A stretch of 64,000 bases of DNA from Pseudarthrobacter sp. fls2-241-R2A-127 (GCF_030209355.1 NZ_JARVSF010000009.1:274513-338512); one strand, 5' to 3'; positions 54,494 to 63,876 are shown, counted from the stretch's first letter. Made by a program: numbers and translations. The notes: generated from the sequence alone by a model not told the origin.

Positions 54494-55534
54494 GTGCCTG
54501 CCGCCACGAACCACACACACCCCCAAGCGCCCATCAGGCGGCCCGGCTTCCTTGCCTCCGGGCTTGGCATCGCGCTCTTTTCCTCTGCGGTCTTCGGCCT
54601 GTCAGGGTCCTTCGCCAAGGCGCTCCTTGAAACCGGCTGGTCTCCCGGGGCAGCAGTTACCGCGCGCCTGACGGGCGCCGCGCTGATCCTTGCCCTGCCG
54701 GCGGTGTCCGCGCTCAAGGGCCGCTGGCACCAGCTGCGGGACAACTGGGTCACCATCGTGCTGTTCGGGCTGATCGGCGTGGCGGCCTGCCAGCTGTTCT
54801 ACTTCAACGCCGTGGCGCGGCTGTCCGTCGGGGTTGCGCTGCTGCTCGAATACCTTGCCCCGGTGATCATCGTCCTGTGGCTTTGGGCGGCAAGCCGGCG
54901 GCGCCCCCGGGTGCTGACCGCCGGCGGGACGCTGCTGTCCCTGGCCGGACTGGTGCTGGTCCTCGACCTCACCGGCGCCGTCAAGGTTGACCTGGCAGGC
55001 GTCCTGTGGGGCATGGCCGCCGCTGTCTGCCTGGCGATCTACTTCTTCATCACCGCCAAGGAAAACGACACCCTGCCGCCCATCGTCCTGGCCTCGGGCG
55101 GACTCCTGGTGGGGGCGGCGGCGATGTGGCTGGCCGGTGCCGCGGGCGTGCTCCCCATGGCATTCAGCACGGCGGACACCCGCCTGGGCCCGTGGACCAT
55201 GCCATGGTGGGGGCCGCTGGCGGGGCTGGTGGTGCTCGCCACCGTCCTGGCCTACACCTCGGGCATCATGGCGGCCCGGGCCCTGGGCTCCAAGGTGGCA
55301 TCCTTCGTGTCGCTGACCGAAGTGCTGTTCGCCGTCGTCTGGGCGTGGCTGCTGCTGGGCGAGCTCCCGGGCGCCATCCAACTGCTGGGCGGCGTGCTGA
55401 TCGTCGGCGGCGTCATCCTGGTGCGGCTCGACGAGCTCCGCGCCCCGGGCGCGGCGACAGTGGGGGAAGCGCCCGGGGCTCCCGTGCCGGCGTCCCCCCT
55501 GGAGCACGCGAACGACGTCGAGCCCGTGCCTTAG
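54494..55534 (+). CDS. EamA-family (DMT) metabolite exporter
   Basis: 346 residues with ten membrane helices in two EamA repeats. FGLSGSFAKALLETGWSPGAAVTARL and YLAPVIIVLWLWAASRR are typical, and the second repeat ends SLTEVLFAVVWAWLLLGELPGAIQLLGGVLIVGGVIL. GTG start with AGGAGG five bases upstream. Substrate (amino acid, drug or nucleotide metabolite) not predictable. Regulation by the divergent CGNR protein is inferred. Confidence 0.9.
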   Translation: MPAATNHTHPQAPIRRPGFLASGLGIALFSSAVFGLSGSFAKALLETGWSPGAAVTARLTGAALILALPAVSALKGRWHQLRDNWVTIVLFGLIGVAACQLFYFNAVARLSVGVALLLEYLAPVIIVLWLWAASRRRPRVLTAGGTLLSLAGLVLVLDLTGAVKVDLAGVLWGMAAAVCLAIYFFITAKENDTLPPIVLASGGLLVGAAAMWLAGAAGVLPMAFSTADTRLGPWTMPWWGPLAGLVVLATVLAYTSGIMAARALGSKVASFVSLTEVLFAVVWAWLLLGELPGAIQLLGGVLIVGGVILVRLDELRAPGAATVGEAPGAPVPASPLEHANDVEPVP

Positions 55535-55568
55535 GGCGCGCCGCCCCCGTCAGCGGAACCCACGCCTT

Positions 55569-55608
55569 AAAAGACGACGGCCCGGGCACCTTCGGTGCCC
55601 GGGCCGTC
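55569..55608 (-). terminator. Strong hairpin terminator of the WXG100 gene
   Basis: The 15-bp perfect stem GACGGCCCGGGCACC with loop TTC and its complement is followed on the minus strand by GTCTTTT. It lies 26 bases past the WXG100 stop and also faces the EamA stop, so it can serve both strands. Confidence 0.8.
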
Positions 55609-55634
55609 CGGCGGCATGTCCTGCCGCGAAGGCA

Positions 55635-55901
55635 TTAGCCGTTCGAGGCCTGGCTCTGCTGCTCGGCGTTGCGCTTGGCCTGGTTGCCGGCGTCCTTCAG
55701 TGCCTCGGCAACCTTGGTCAGCATGGTGACGTGCTGGCCGTCCCATTCGCCCTTGAACTTGTCCGCGTCCGGGCCCTTCCAGTCGGTCCCGTGCAGAAGC
55801 TTGGTAAGCGTGGATTTCTGCGTCTCGATCTGGGACGCCCCATCCTGAAGCCTGCTGCCGAGCTGTCGAAGCTGCTCAACGTCTGCACCCCAAATAGCCA
55901 T
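55635..55901 (-). CDS. WXG100-family (ESAT-6-like) protein
   Basis: 88 residues from ATG 55901, with AAGGAG seven bases upstream. Two helices joined by the turn TDWKGPDADKF, which holds the Trp-x-Gly motif. No Sec signal. WXG100 proteins are exported by type VII systems and usually come in pairs, but no partner, EccC ATPase or other ESX gene is present, so this copy is an orphan. The secretion signal YxxxD/E at the C-terminus is not evident. Confidence 0.85.
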   Translation of the reverse strand: MAIWGADVEQLRQLGSRLQDGASQIETQKSTLTKLLHGTDWKGPDADKFKGEWDGQHVTMLTKVAEALKDAGNQAKRNAEQQSQASNG

Positions 55902-56113
55902 CAGTTTCTCCTTGTTAGAACGTGGATCCGAACCAGGTCGGCATCCCCAGCGGCCCCCCGGCTCATCCGGAAGATCCATTGCCTAAAACCTACCCCGGCC
56001 CGTAAAACGGTGTCGATGGGCAGCCCTGCCCATGCCGGACTTCCCATGGACGCCGTGGCCGGACGATCCAAAAAGGGGTCGATCCCAAGCGTTCGAGAGC
56101 CTAGCATGGCGGT

Positions 56114-56386
56114 ATGTGCCGGAATATCCGAACCCTCCACAACTTTGAACCGCATGCCACGTCCGAGGAAGTCCATGCGGCTGCCTTGCAGTATGTCCGC
56201 AAAATCAGTGGCAGCACCAAACCGTCCAAGGCCAACCAGGAAGCCTTTGACGAGGCGGTGCACGAGATTGCGCACATCACCCAGCACCTGCTGGAGGCCC
56301 TGGTGACGCAGGCGCCGCCCAAGGACCGGGACGCCGAAGCGGCCAAGGCCAGGACGCGCGCCGCCGTCCGTTACGGAACTGCCTGA
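56114..56386 (+). CDS. DUF2277-family protein
   Basis: 90 residues. MCRNIRTLHNFEPHAT and ALQYVRKISGSTKPSKANQEAFDEAVHEI are the family's conserved beginning and core. DUF2277 proteins are widespread in actinobacteria and of unknown function; the early Cys and His may bind metal. The stop is three bases from the copA stop on the other strand. Confidence 0.85.
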   Translation: MCRNIRTLHNFEPHATSEEVHAAALQYVRKISGSTKPSKANQEAFDEAVHEIAHITQHLLEALVTQAPPKDRDAEAAKARTRAAVRYGTA

Positions 56387-56389
56387 GAC

Positions 56390-58663
56390 TCAGCGCCGGG
56401 GCTTGCCGAAGCTGCGCAGCCGCAGCGAGTTGGCAACCACCAGGACGGAGCTGGCGGCCATCGCTGCGCCGGCAATCATCGGGTTGAGGAGGCCAAGCGC
56501 GGCCACCGGAATCCCCACCGCGTTGTAGAAGAACGCCCAGAACAGGTTGGTCTTGATGGTGCCCAGGGTCTTCCGGGACAGTTCGATGGCCTGGGCCACC
56601 TGCGCCAGGTCGCTGCCCATGACCGTCAAATCCGCGGCTTCGATGGCAACATCGGTTCCGGACCCCATGGCAATTCCAAGATCAGCCTGGGCCAATGCCG
56701 CGGCATCATTCACGCCGTCACCGGCCATGGCCACCGTGGCGCCGCCGGCCTGGAGCCTGCGCACCGCTGCGACTTTCCCTTCGGGCAGCACGCCGGCGTA
56801 GACGTCATCCGCGGCGATGCCGACGGCGGCGGCAACCCGGGCGGCGACGGCCGCGTTGTCTCCGGTCAGCAGGATGGGCCGCAGGCCCAGCGCCTTCAAC
56901 CGGGCGACGGCGGCCGCGGAGCCTTCCTTGACGGTGTCCCGCAGGCTGATGATTCCGGCCGGCGTGCCGTCCACCGCGACGCAGATGGCCGTGGCGCCCG
57001 ACTCCTCGGCGGCCGCCAGCTCGGCCTGCTGGCCGGCGTCCAGGAGGATTCCTTCCTGGCTGAGCCAGCCGCCGCGCCCCGCCATCACGGACCGGCCCTC
57101 CACGGTTCCGGATACTCCGCCGCCCGGGGCGGAACTGAACCCCCGCACGGACGGCAGGCCGCCGTCGTCGTCCCTTGTGCCCGCAGGATCTGCGGCAGAT
57201 GCCGCTGCCGAGGCAATGGCGCGGGCCACCGGATGCTCCGAGGCGGCCTCGAGGGCGCCGGCCAGCCGGAGGAGTTCGTGCCGGCTGATCCCGGGGAATG
57301 CCAGGACAGAGTCCACGGCCAACGCGCCGGTGGTGACGGTTCCGGTCTTGTCCAGCAGGATGGTGTCCACGGTGCGGGTATCCTCCAGCACCTGCGGGCC
57401 CCTGATCAGCAGGCCCAGCTGCGCTCCGCGGCCGCTGCCTGTCAGGAGGCCTACCGGGGTGGCCAGGCCCAGGGCGCACGGGCAGGCAATCACCAGCACG
57501 GCGACAGCAGCAGTGAACGCCTGCCGAAGGTGGCCGCCATCCACGTCCGGACCGGCGAGCAGGAGCCAAAGCACGAACGTGAGGACGGCCACGGCCAGGA
57601 CCACCGGAACGAAGACGGCACTGATGCGGTCGGCGAGGCGCGCGATCGGTGCCTTGCCGGTCTGGGCCTGGGATACCAGGCGGGCCATCTGGGCCAGGGT
57701 GGTCTGGGACCCCACCCGGGTTGCCCGGACCAGGAGGCGGCCGGACGTGTTGATGGTGGCACCTGTCACGCGGCTGTCCGGGGCCACCTCAACGGGGACG
57801 GACTCGCCCGTGACCAGCGAGGTATCCACGGCGGAGTCGCCGTCGATCACTACGCCGTCGGTGGCGATCTTCTCGCCCGGCCGGACCACCATGACGTCGC
57901 CGACCTGCAGTTGGTCCGCGGGGATCTGCTGTTCGCGGCCGCCGCGCAGGACCGTGGCGTCCTTGGCGCCCAGGTTCAGCAGGGACTGGAGTGCGTCGCC
58001 GGCCTTGTGCTTGGCGTTGGCCTCAAGGTAGCGGCCAAGGAGCAGGAAGGTGGTGACCACGGAAGCCACTTCGAAGTACAGGCCGCCGGACATGCCCTCC
58101 ATGCCCGGGTGCGCCGTCATGCCGGGCTCGGCCAGCAGCTGCCAGGCCGAGAAAAGGTAGGCGGCAGCAACGCCCAGCGACACCAGGGTGTCCATGGTGG
58201 ATGCCAGGTGCCTGGCGTTGATTGCAGCCGCCCGGTGGAAGGGCCACGCCGCCCAGGTGACCACGGGAAGCGACAGTATGGCCGCGGCCCAGCCGCAGTT
58301 GGGGAACTGGAACGCGGGAACCATGCTCACCAGGAAGACGGGCACGGTGAGGACGGCGGCGAGGATGAGGCGTGGCCGAAGCTGTGCGGCGGCGTGCTCG
58401 ACGTCGGGTTCCGCCGCTCGCGGCGCGCGGACGCTCGCCGTGTAGCCTGCGGCGTTGACCGTGTCCACCAGCTGCTCGTCCGTGATGCCGGCCGGGACCG
58501 TGACGTAGGCCTGCTCCAAGGGGAGGTTGACCGTGGCTGCCACGCCGTCGAGCTTGCCGAGTTTCTTCTCCACCCGGTTGACGCAGGAGGCGCAGGTCAT
58601 CCCCTGGATGTCCAGTTCCACCACCCGGGTGCCGGGAGGATGCAGCAGTTCTTGGTGGCTCAT
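56390..58663 (-). CDS. copA: Copper-exporting P1B-type ATPase
   Basis: 757 residues. An N-terminal heavy-metal domain has GMTCASC near residue 20. Eight membrane helices carry the CPC metal site (VIACPCALGLATPVGL, near residue 394). The catalytic DKTGT lies near residue 439, TGES in the actuator domain, and GDGVNDAAAL in the hinge. It exports Cu(I) using ATP. Third gene of the csoR-copZ-copA operon, 26 bp after copZ. Confidence 0.95.
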   Translation of the reverse strand: MSHQELLHPPGTRVVELDIQGMTCASCVNRVEKKLGKLDGVAATVNLPLEQAYVTVPAGITDEQLVDTVNAAGYTASVRAPRAAEPDVEHAAAQLRPRLILAAVLTVPVFLVSMVPAFQFPNCGWAAAILSLPVVTWAAWPFHRAAAINARHLASTMDTLVSLGVAAAYLFSAWQLLAEPGMTAHPGMEGMSGGLYFEVASVVTTFLLLGRYLEANAKHKAGDALQSLLNLGAKDATVLRGGREQQIPADQLQVGDVMVVRPGEKIATDGVVIDGDSAVDTSLVTGESVPVEVAPDSRVTGATINTSGRLLVRATRVGSQTTLAQMARLVSQAQTGKAPIARLADRISAVFVPVVLAVAVLTFVLWLLLAGPDVDGGHLRQAFTAAVAVLVIACPCALGLATPVGLLTGSGRGAQLGLLIRGPQVLEDTRTVDTILLDKTGTVTTGALAVDSVLAFPGISRHELLRLAGALEAASEHPVARAIASAAASAADPAGTRDDDGGLPSVRGFSSAPGGGVSGTVEGRSVMAGRGGWLSQEGILLDAGQQAELAAAEESGATAICVAVDGTPAGIISLRDTVKEGSAAAVARLKALGLRPILLTGDNAAVAARVAAAVGIAADDVYAGVLPEGKVAAVRRLQAGGATVAMAGDGVNDAAALAQADLGIAMGSGTDVAIEAADLTVMGSDLAQVAQAIELSRKTLGTIKTNLFWAFFYNAVGIPVAALGLLNPMIAGAAMAASSVLVVANSLRLRSFGKPRR

Positions 58664-58689
58664 GTCAGCTTTCCGGTACGGGAGGGTTT

Positions 58690-58929
58690 TCAGGCTTCGT
58701 TGGCGACCATCAGGTAGCCGGCCTCGGCCACGGCTTCCCCGAGGTCCTGCGGGGAGAGGTCGCCGCTGGACGTGATGGTCACGGTGGAGATGCCGCCGGC
58801 GTTGAGGTCCACCTTCACGGCTTCGACGCCGGCCAGGGCCTCGATTTCCTCGGTGACTGCGGATACGCAGTGGCCGCAGGTCATGCCCGAGACACTGATG
58901 GTGGTGGTGGCGGGGGAGGTGGTGCTCAT
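58690..58929 (-). CDS. copZ: CopZ-type copper chaperone
   Basis: 79 residues, one ferredoxin-like heavy-metal domain with GMTCGHC near residue 15. It hands Cu(I) to CopA. It sits between csoR (50 bp upstream) and copA. Confidence 0.93.
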   Translation of the reverse strand: MSTTSPATTTISVSGMTCGHCVSAVTEEIEALAGVEAVKVDLNAGGISTVTITSSGDLSPQDLGEAVAEAGYLMVANEA

Positions 58930-58979
58930 GGCGTGCTCCTTCTTTCTGCCCGGCGGTGGCCGGCGCGGGGTTTCTGTTG

Positions 58980-59339
58980 TCAGCGCAGCAGGCGGCCGAT
59001 GGCGTCGGCGGCTTCCTTCACCTTGGCATCGATCGCCTCGGCGCGCGCGGCGGGGTCCGGTTCGGAGGCCGCACCCACGACGCAGTGGCCGATGTGCTCC
59101 TCAACCAGGCCCAGGCTGACGGCATGCAGGGCCTTGGTGACGGCGGAAACCTGGGTCAGGATGTCGATGCAGTACTTGTCCTCATCCACCATGCGGGCGA
59201 TGCCGCGCACCTGGCCCTCAATGCGCTTCAGCCGCCGCAGGTAGGCGTCCTTGTTGCCCGTGTACCCGTGCTGGGGGGTGGCATCGCCGGCCGGTGCGGG
59301 ATGGTCCACCGCCACGGCTGCTTCTTCGGTAGGGTTCAT
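58980..59339 (-). CDS. csoR: Copper-sensing repressor CsoR
   Basis: 119 residues from ATG 59339; an open frame continues upstream but runs through the operators. YLRRLKRIEGQVRGIARMVDEDKYCIDILTQVSAV and ALHAVSLGLVEEHIGHCV give the Cys-His-Cys Cu(I) site (KYC, ALH, GHC). It represses until Cu(I) binds, then releases DNA. First gene of the copper operon, with two operators directly upstream. Confidence 0.94.
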   Translation of the reverse strand: MNPTEEAAVAVDHPAPAGDATPQHGYTGNKDAYLRRLKRIEGQVRGIARMVDEDKYCIDILTQVSAVTKALHAVSLGLVEEHIGHCVVGAASEPDPAARAEAIDAKVKEAADAIGRLLR

Positions 59340-59350
59340 GCCCCCAATGT

Positions 59351-59390
59351 ATACCCCATGGGGGTATGAGGCAAGTACCCCATGGGGGTA
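59351..59390 (-). promoter_or_regulatory. Two tandem CsoR operator sites
   Basis: ATACCCCATGGGGGTAT (59351-59367) and TACCCCATGGGGGTA (59376-59390) are near-palindromes centred on CATG and spaced 24 bp. They lie 12 and 37 bases above the csoR start, where the promoter should be. The G/C runs with flanking TA match the general form of CsoR-family sites. Confidence 0.8.
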
Positions 59391-59436
59391 TCCGGCGTAG
59401 TCGAAGCTCCCGCCGGCCGGGCCGCTCACCGGACAC

Positions 59437-59557
59437 AAAAAAGCTCCGGAGTGCGTTATTGGGGGATACGCACTCCGGAGCAGCATTTGGGCAGTTTCCC
59501 GTTTCCACTTACGCGGAACCGGCCTGCTTGAACCAGCTTACTGGCTGGTAAGGCAGG
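59437..59557 (-). ncRNA. Candidate structured small RNA with terminator
   Basis: On the minus strand a compound stem-loop (59523-59557: CCTGC/GCAGG outer, ACCAGC/GCTGGT inner) is followed by a 14-bp perfect hairpin (59443-59481, arms GCTCCGGAGTGCGT/ACGCACTCCGGAGC). That hairpin is followed at once by six U. The loop of the terminator hairpin holds a run of five C. No coding frame accounts for it, and the nearest upstream gene (universal stress protein) ends 156 bases away. It may instead be the 3' UTR of that gene. Confidence 0.4.
59443..59481 (-). terminator. Rho-independent terminator
   Basis: A 14-bp perfect stem with an 11-nt loop is followed on the minus strand by U6 (59442-59437). It shields the csoR promoter region from transcription coming from the right. 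Confidence 0.85.
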
Positions 59558-59637
59558 GCGCCAGCTACGCGAATAACTACTTTCGCTTTACTTTAAGCGG
59601 CGCCCCGGTGGCCCGTTTTTCGCTGAAAAACTGCGGG

Positions 59638-60159
59638 TCACGGAGTGTCTTCATGGGCAGGCATCCGGTAGGGGACCACCAGGACGGGGCGGCTTTGGTG
59701 ATGGCTGAGCCACGTTCCCGCCGAGCCGCTGAGGGCCTCGGAAAGGCGGTGCGAAAAGCCGCGTTCGGAGGTGCCCACGATGATCATCGGGGCGTCGAGT
59801 TCGGCGGCGAGCTGCCCCAGGGCGCGTGCCGGATCCCCGGCGAGCGTGCGGAGCGACCACTCCGGCGGCGTGCCGCCGGACGTTGCTTTGTCCACCGCAG
59901 CCTGGACCTGGGCGTTCAATTCCGTCGCGAGGCTCCGGATGTCGCCGCCGTCATCCGGGTGCAGGGTCAGGCGGTGTGCGGAACGGGCAGGATCCCACTC
60001 CACCAGGTAGCTGGCCTCATCCACGTAGGCGCACACCAGCGGCGCGGCCAGCCGGGCGGCCAGGTTGGCGGCGGTTTGGAGGACCTCAGGATGTTGTTTG
60101 GGCATAACCCCCACCAGCAAAGGCGCACCTTTAGCGTATTCCCACGTCATGCAGCCCAT
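59638..60159 (-). CDS. Universal stress protein family
   Basis: 173 residues with a single Usp domain. PLLVGVMPKQHPEVLQTAANLAARL is strand 1 and helix 1. MIIVGTSERGF with SGSAGTWLSHHQSRPVLVVPY forms the C-terminal nucleotide-binding region in a somewhat degenerate version. ATP binding is therefore uncertain. An alternative ATG at 60150 is as good as 60159. Confidence 0.82.
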   Translation of the reverse strand: MGCMTWEYAKGAPLLVGVMPKQHPEVLQTAANLAARLAAPLVCAYVDEASYLVEWDPARSAHRLTLHPDDGGDIRSLATELNAQVQAAVDKATSGGTPPEWSLRTLAGDPARALGQLAAELDAPMIIVGTSERGFSHRLSEALSGSAGTWLSHHQSRPVLVVPYRMPAHEDTP

Positions 60160-60246
60160 TGTCCGCCCACGGGGTGCGGCGTCAACAGGTACCTTCGGCC
60201 TGAGGCGTGGGGTCGCCGCCCGCTGAATTGACGTCGGTTCCCCAGG

Positions 60247-61011
60247 TTAAGCCGCTGCCGGGGAGGCCGTGACCACAACATTCTTGCCCCACGGATCCTC
60301 GGTGAAGCAGCTGATCAGGACCAGCCGGTTGGGCACCATGTCCCAGACCGGGCTGTCCTTCAGGGTGGACTTCACGTAGGTGGTGACGCTGTCCACTTTG
60401 TAGGTGATGGTGCCGGCAGCGGTTTCCAGCTGAAACCGGTCGCCCACGGACGCCGCCGAACTGAGGTGGTTGAAAGGGGCATCCGCGCCTTCCCAGCTGT
60501 GGCCTATCACGTACGTGGTGTTGCCGGAGCCGGTGCCCGGGATACCGAACGGCGTCAGCCAGTAGCCGTCCTTGGTGGCGGGGGGCTCGATTGTCCTGCT
60601 GGATTGGGCGGCGCCATCGAGGTCCAAGGGATGGATGGCCACGTCGAGGTCAGCGGATGGGTAGCGGATGTGGACGGGTTGAGCTGCCGCCGGAAGCTGG
60701 GGTCCGGCCGGGGCTGCAACGGCCGGGACGGCCGCCGGGGTCGCCTGGACGGGCGCGGACGTGGCATCCGGTGTGCCTGTTACCGCGATCGGAGCGGCGG
60801 CACTGCGGGAGGGTGCAGCGCCTGGTGTCATCGAAGCTGAGGCCTGGGCACCGGCGTGGGACGGCGCCTGTTCCTGCTCGAGCAGCGGACTGCCAAAGGT
60901 GATCGACAGGAAAGCCACCACGCCGCAGGAGAGGATGGCCAGGTCGCCACGGTTCAAGCGCCGCCATGGCCGCCGCGTACGGGCAGCGTGCCGGCTCCGT
61001 TCCTGTGGCAT
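60247..61011 (-). CDS. Class F sortase
   Basis: 254 residues from ATG 61011, with AGGAG four or five bases upstream. A single N-terminal membrane helix (LAILSCGVVAFLSITFG) precedes a linker of about 55 residues rich in Ala/Pro. The catalytic domain contains TTYVIGHSWEG with the His and LVLISCFTEDPWGKNVVVTA with the Cys. The Arg that usually follows the Cys is replaced by Lys or moved. Sortases attach surface proteins to the cell wall or to pili. The proline-rich gene just upstream on the same strand is the probable substrate. Confidence 0.85.
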   Translation of the reverse strand: MPQERSRHAARTRRPWRRLNRGDLAILSCGVVAFLSITFGSPLLEQEQAPSHAGAQASASMTPGAAPSRSAAAPIAVTGTPDATSAPVQATPAAVPAVAAPAGPQLPAAAQPVHIRYPSADLDVAIHPLDLDGAAQSSRTIEPPATKDGYWLTPFGIPGTGSGNTTYVIGHSWEGADAPFNHLSSAASVGDRFQLETAAGTITYKVDSVTTYVKSTLKDSPVWDMVPNRLVLISCFTEDPWGKNVVVTASPAAA

Positions 61012-61067
61012 GGCACTCCTGGTGCGTTGGTTCGGTGTTGGGGTTCGGTGTTGAGGTTCCGTTGTGG

Positions 61068-61108
61068 AAGGAAGGCGCCCTGGCGGGCACTGGCAGGACG
61101 CCTTCCTT
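61068..61108 (-). terminator. Hairpin between the proline-rich protein and the sortase genes
   Basis: AAGGAAGGCG (61068-61077) pairs with CGCCTTCCTT (61099-61108). It lies about 33 bases past the stop at 61141 on the minus strand. Without a U-run it may be partial, reducing sortase expression relative to the substrate. Confidence 0.4.
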
Positions 61109-61140
61109 GGCACGGGGCCACTGGAAGCGGGCTGTACCCG

Positions 61141-61959
<819 letters not shown>

Positions 61960-62230
61960 GTTTTCTCCCCATATATATGTGTGAAACGGACCATGGTGAG
62001 GAAAGGGCAGCGGTGGCGCCATCAGCCCCAGCAGCACGGTCAGCTTGCGTGAGTTTTCAGGCTAGGGGCGCCCCCGGAAGCAGTCGCGAGTAACGGCTAC
62101 TCGTCTTTTTTGCGGGCGGGGCGGCCAGGTTACTTGCCGGTACCCTAAATGCGGCACGGCCCACCTGCTTCCACGGCGAAGCCTTGTCCGGCACCTGCGC
62201 CGCGCCTAACGTTTTAAGTGACGCAGGGAG

Positions 62231-62437
62231 GTGAACCTGGAAATCTTCATGTGGTGGTTGGACCTGGACCTTGCAAGCAAGGAGTGGCTCCGGGAAAACC
62301 TCTATGCGGAGGAGCTGCCGCTTCCGGTGCTCCAAGGCATTGCGGAGGCCGGCGGGCCACACCCCGGCAACCCCGCGGCCGTCCTTAATGCCGCCGACTG
62401 GGACTTCATCCAGACCCAATCGGAGTTCGTGGACTGA
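62231..62437 (+). CDS. Small acidic hypothetical protein
   Basis: 68 residues from GTG 62231, or 62 from ATG 62249. GGGAGG runs directly into the GTG, so the ATG with GGAAA may be the real start. It is rich in Trp, Glu and Leu (MWWLDLDLASKEWLRENLYAEELPLPVLQGI), without signal peptide. No family recognised. Confidence 0.55.
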   Translation: MNLEIFMWWLDLDLASKEWLRENLYAEELPLPVLQGIAEAGGPHPGNPAAVLNAADWDFIQTQSEFVD

Positions 62438-62498
62438 AGGCCCTGCAGGGTCCTGATAACCGTTGCGCGCTGATCCACCGGATGGTTGCATGGTGCGC

Positions 62499-63596
62499 AT
62501 GGCAACGGCGCAAACATACCTCTTGGCGATCGGCACTAAAAAGGGCCTGTGGCTGGCCACAAGCCAGGACAGGCAGGAGTGGTCCTTCACCGGCCCCCAT
62601 TTCCTGATGGCGGAAATCCCCAGCATCGGAATCGACACCAGGGAGGGCCGCACCAGGATCATGGTGGGGGTCAGCAGCCCGCACTGGGGTCCCACTGTGG
62701 CGCACTCAGATGACCTTGGCGCCACCTGGACCGAGCCCGAGCAGGGGGCCATCAGGTTCCCGGCGGACACCGGCGCAGCCTTGGAACGCGTCTGGCAGAT
62801 CTACCCGGACGCGGCGTCACGCCCGGGCGTGGTGTGGGCAGGAGCCGAACCCATCTCGGTCTGGAAGTCGACCGACGGCGGCGAGCACTTCGAGCTGAAC
62901 CGCGGTTTGTGGGACCACCCGCACCGGAGCGAATGGGGAGCAGGCTATGGCGGGGCGGCGGCGCACTCGATCGTGGTCCACCCCGGCGGTGACACGGTCC
63001 ACGTGGCCATGAGCACCGGCGGCGTCTACCGCTCGCTCGACGGCGGCACGTCTTGGGAAGCGCGGAACAAGGGCATCTCGGCGTACTTCATGCCGGATCC
63101 CAACCCCGAGTTTGGCCAGTGTGTGCACAAGATCGCGGCCGACGCGGTGGTGGACGGGCGCCTCTACGCCCAGAACCACCACGGGGTTTACCGGACGGAC
63201 AACAATGCCGAAAGCTGGGACTCCATCGCCGAGGGCCTGCCGGCCGATTTCGGCTTTGTCATGCTGGCCCACCCGCGCAGGGAGGGGACGGCGTGGGTGG
63301 TTCCGATGAAAGCCGATGGCGAACGCATCCCACCTGACGGCAAGCTCGCCGTCCACCGCACGGACGACGCCGGGAATACCTGGACGAGGCTGGACGCCGG
63401 CCTGCCGGACAACGAATACAACAGCGTGCTCCGGGACGCGGCGTCGGTGGACACCGCCGAACCGGCAGGGGTGTACTTCGGTACGCGGGGAGGGACCGTC
63501 TACGCGAGTGCGGATGAAGGCGGAACGTTCACGGAGGTGGCCACCCACTTGCCGGACGTCCTGTGCGTGCGGGCGGCAGTGCTGGCCGGTGCCTGA
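62499..63596 (+). CDS. BNR/WD40-like beta-propeller protein (exo-sialidase-like fold)
   Basis: 365 residues from ATG 62499; ATG 62490 is the alternative. No signal peptide. The pattern S-x-D-x-G-x-x-W of Asp-boxes recurs: SDDLGATW, STDGGEHF, SLDGGTSW, TDDAGNTW and SADEGGTF, which form propeller blades. The start LLAIGTKKGLWLA is characteristic of a widespread cytoplasmic family annotated as sialidase-like, but the Arg triad of sialidases is not evident, so hydrolase activity is doubtful. The next gene begins eight bases before its end. Confidence 0.82.
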   Translation: MATAQTYLLAIGTKKGLWLATSQDRQEWSFTGPHFLMAEIPSIGIDTREGRTRIMVGVSSPHWGPTVAHSDDLGATWTEPEQGAIRFPADTGAALERVWQIYPDAASRPGVVWAGAEPISVWKSTDGGEHFELNRGLWDHPHRSEWGAGYGGAAAHSIVVHPGGDTVHVAMSTGGVYRSLDGGTSWEARNKGISAYFMPDPNPEFGQCVHKIAADAVVDGRLYAQNHHGVYRTDNNAESWDSIAEGLPADFGFVMLAHPRREGTAWVVPMKADGERIPPDGKLAVHRTDDAGNTWTRLDAGLPDNEYNSVLRDAASVDTAEPAGVYFGTRGGTVYASADEGGTFTEVATHLPDVLCVRAAVLAGA

Positions 63597-63876
63597 CATT
63601 TCGTTGGTGCTGCCCAGCGTCCTGCAGCCCCTGGCCGGCGGGCAGTCGGTGCTGACTGCACCCGCCGACCGGCCGGTGACGGTGGGAAAGCTCCTTGATG
63701 CGGTGGCCGCCGATTACGCCATCCTGGGCCGGCGGCTCCGCGACGAGACCGGCGCGCTGCGGCGGTTCGTCAATATCTACGTGGGCGGCGATGAGGTGCG
63801 GCGGATGCAGGGGCTGGACACCGAAGTCGCGCCGGGCCAGGAGGTCCTGGTGATCCAGTCGGTGGCCGGCGGCTGA
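63589..63876 (+). CDS. MoaD/ThiS-family ubiquitin-like protein
   Basis: 95 residues from GTG 63589, overlapping the upstream stop by eight bases. ISLVLPSVLQPLAGG, VGKLLDAVAADY, FVNIYVGGDEVRRMQGLDTEVAPGQEVLVI and the terminal Gly-Gly are the beta-grasp features. In MoaD and ThiS the GG end becomes a thiocarboxylate that donates sulfur. No E1-like (MoeB/ThiF) gene is adjacent. Coupling to the propeller gene is conserved in type, suggesting a shared function that is not known. Confidence 0.85.
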   Translation: MPDISLVLPSVLQPLAGGQSVLTAPADRPVTVGKLLDAVAADYAILGRRLRDETGALRRFVNIYVGGDEVRRMQGLDTEVAPGQEVLVIQSVAGG

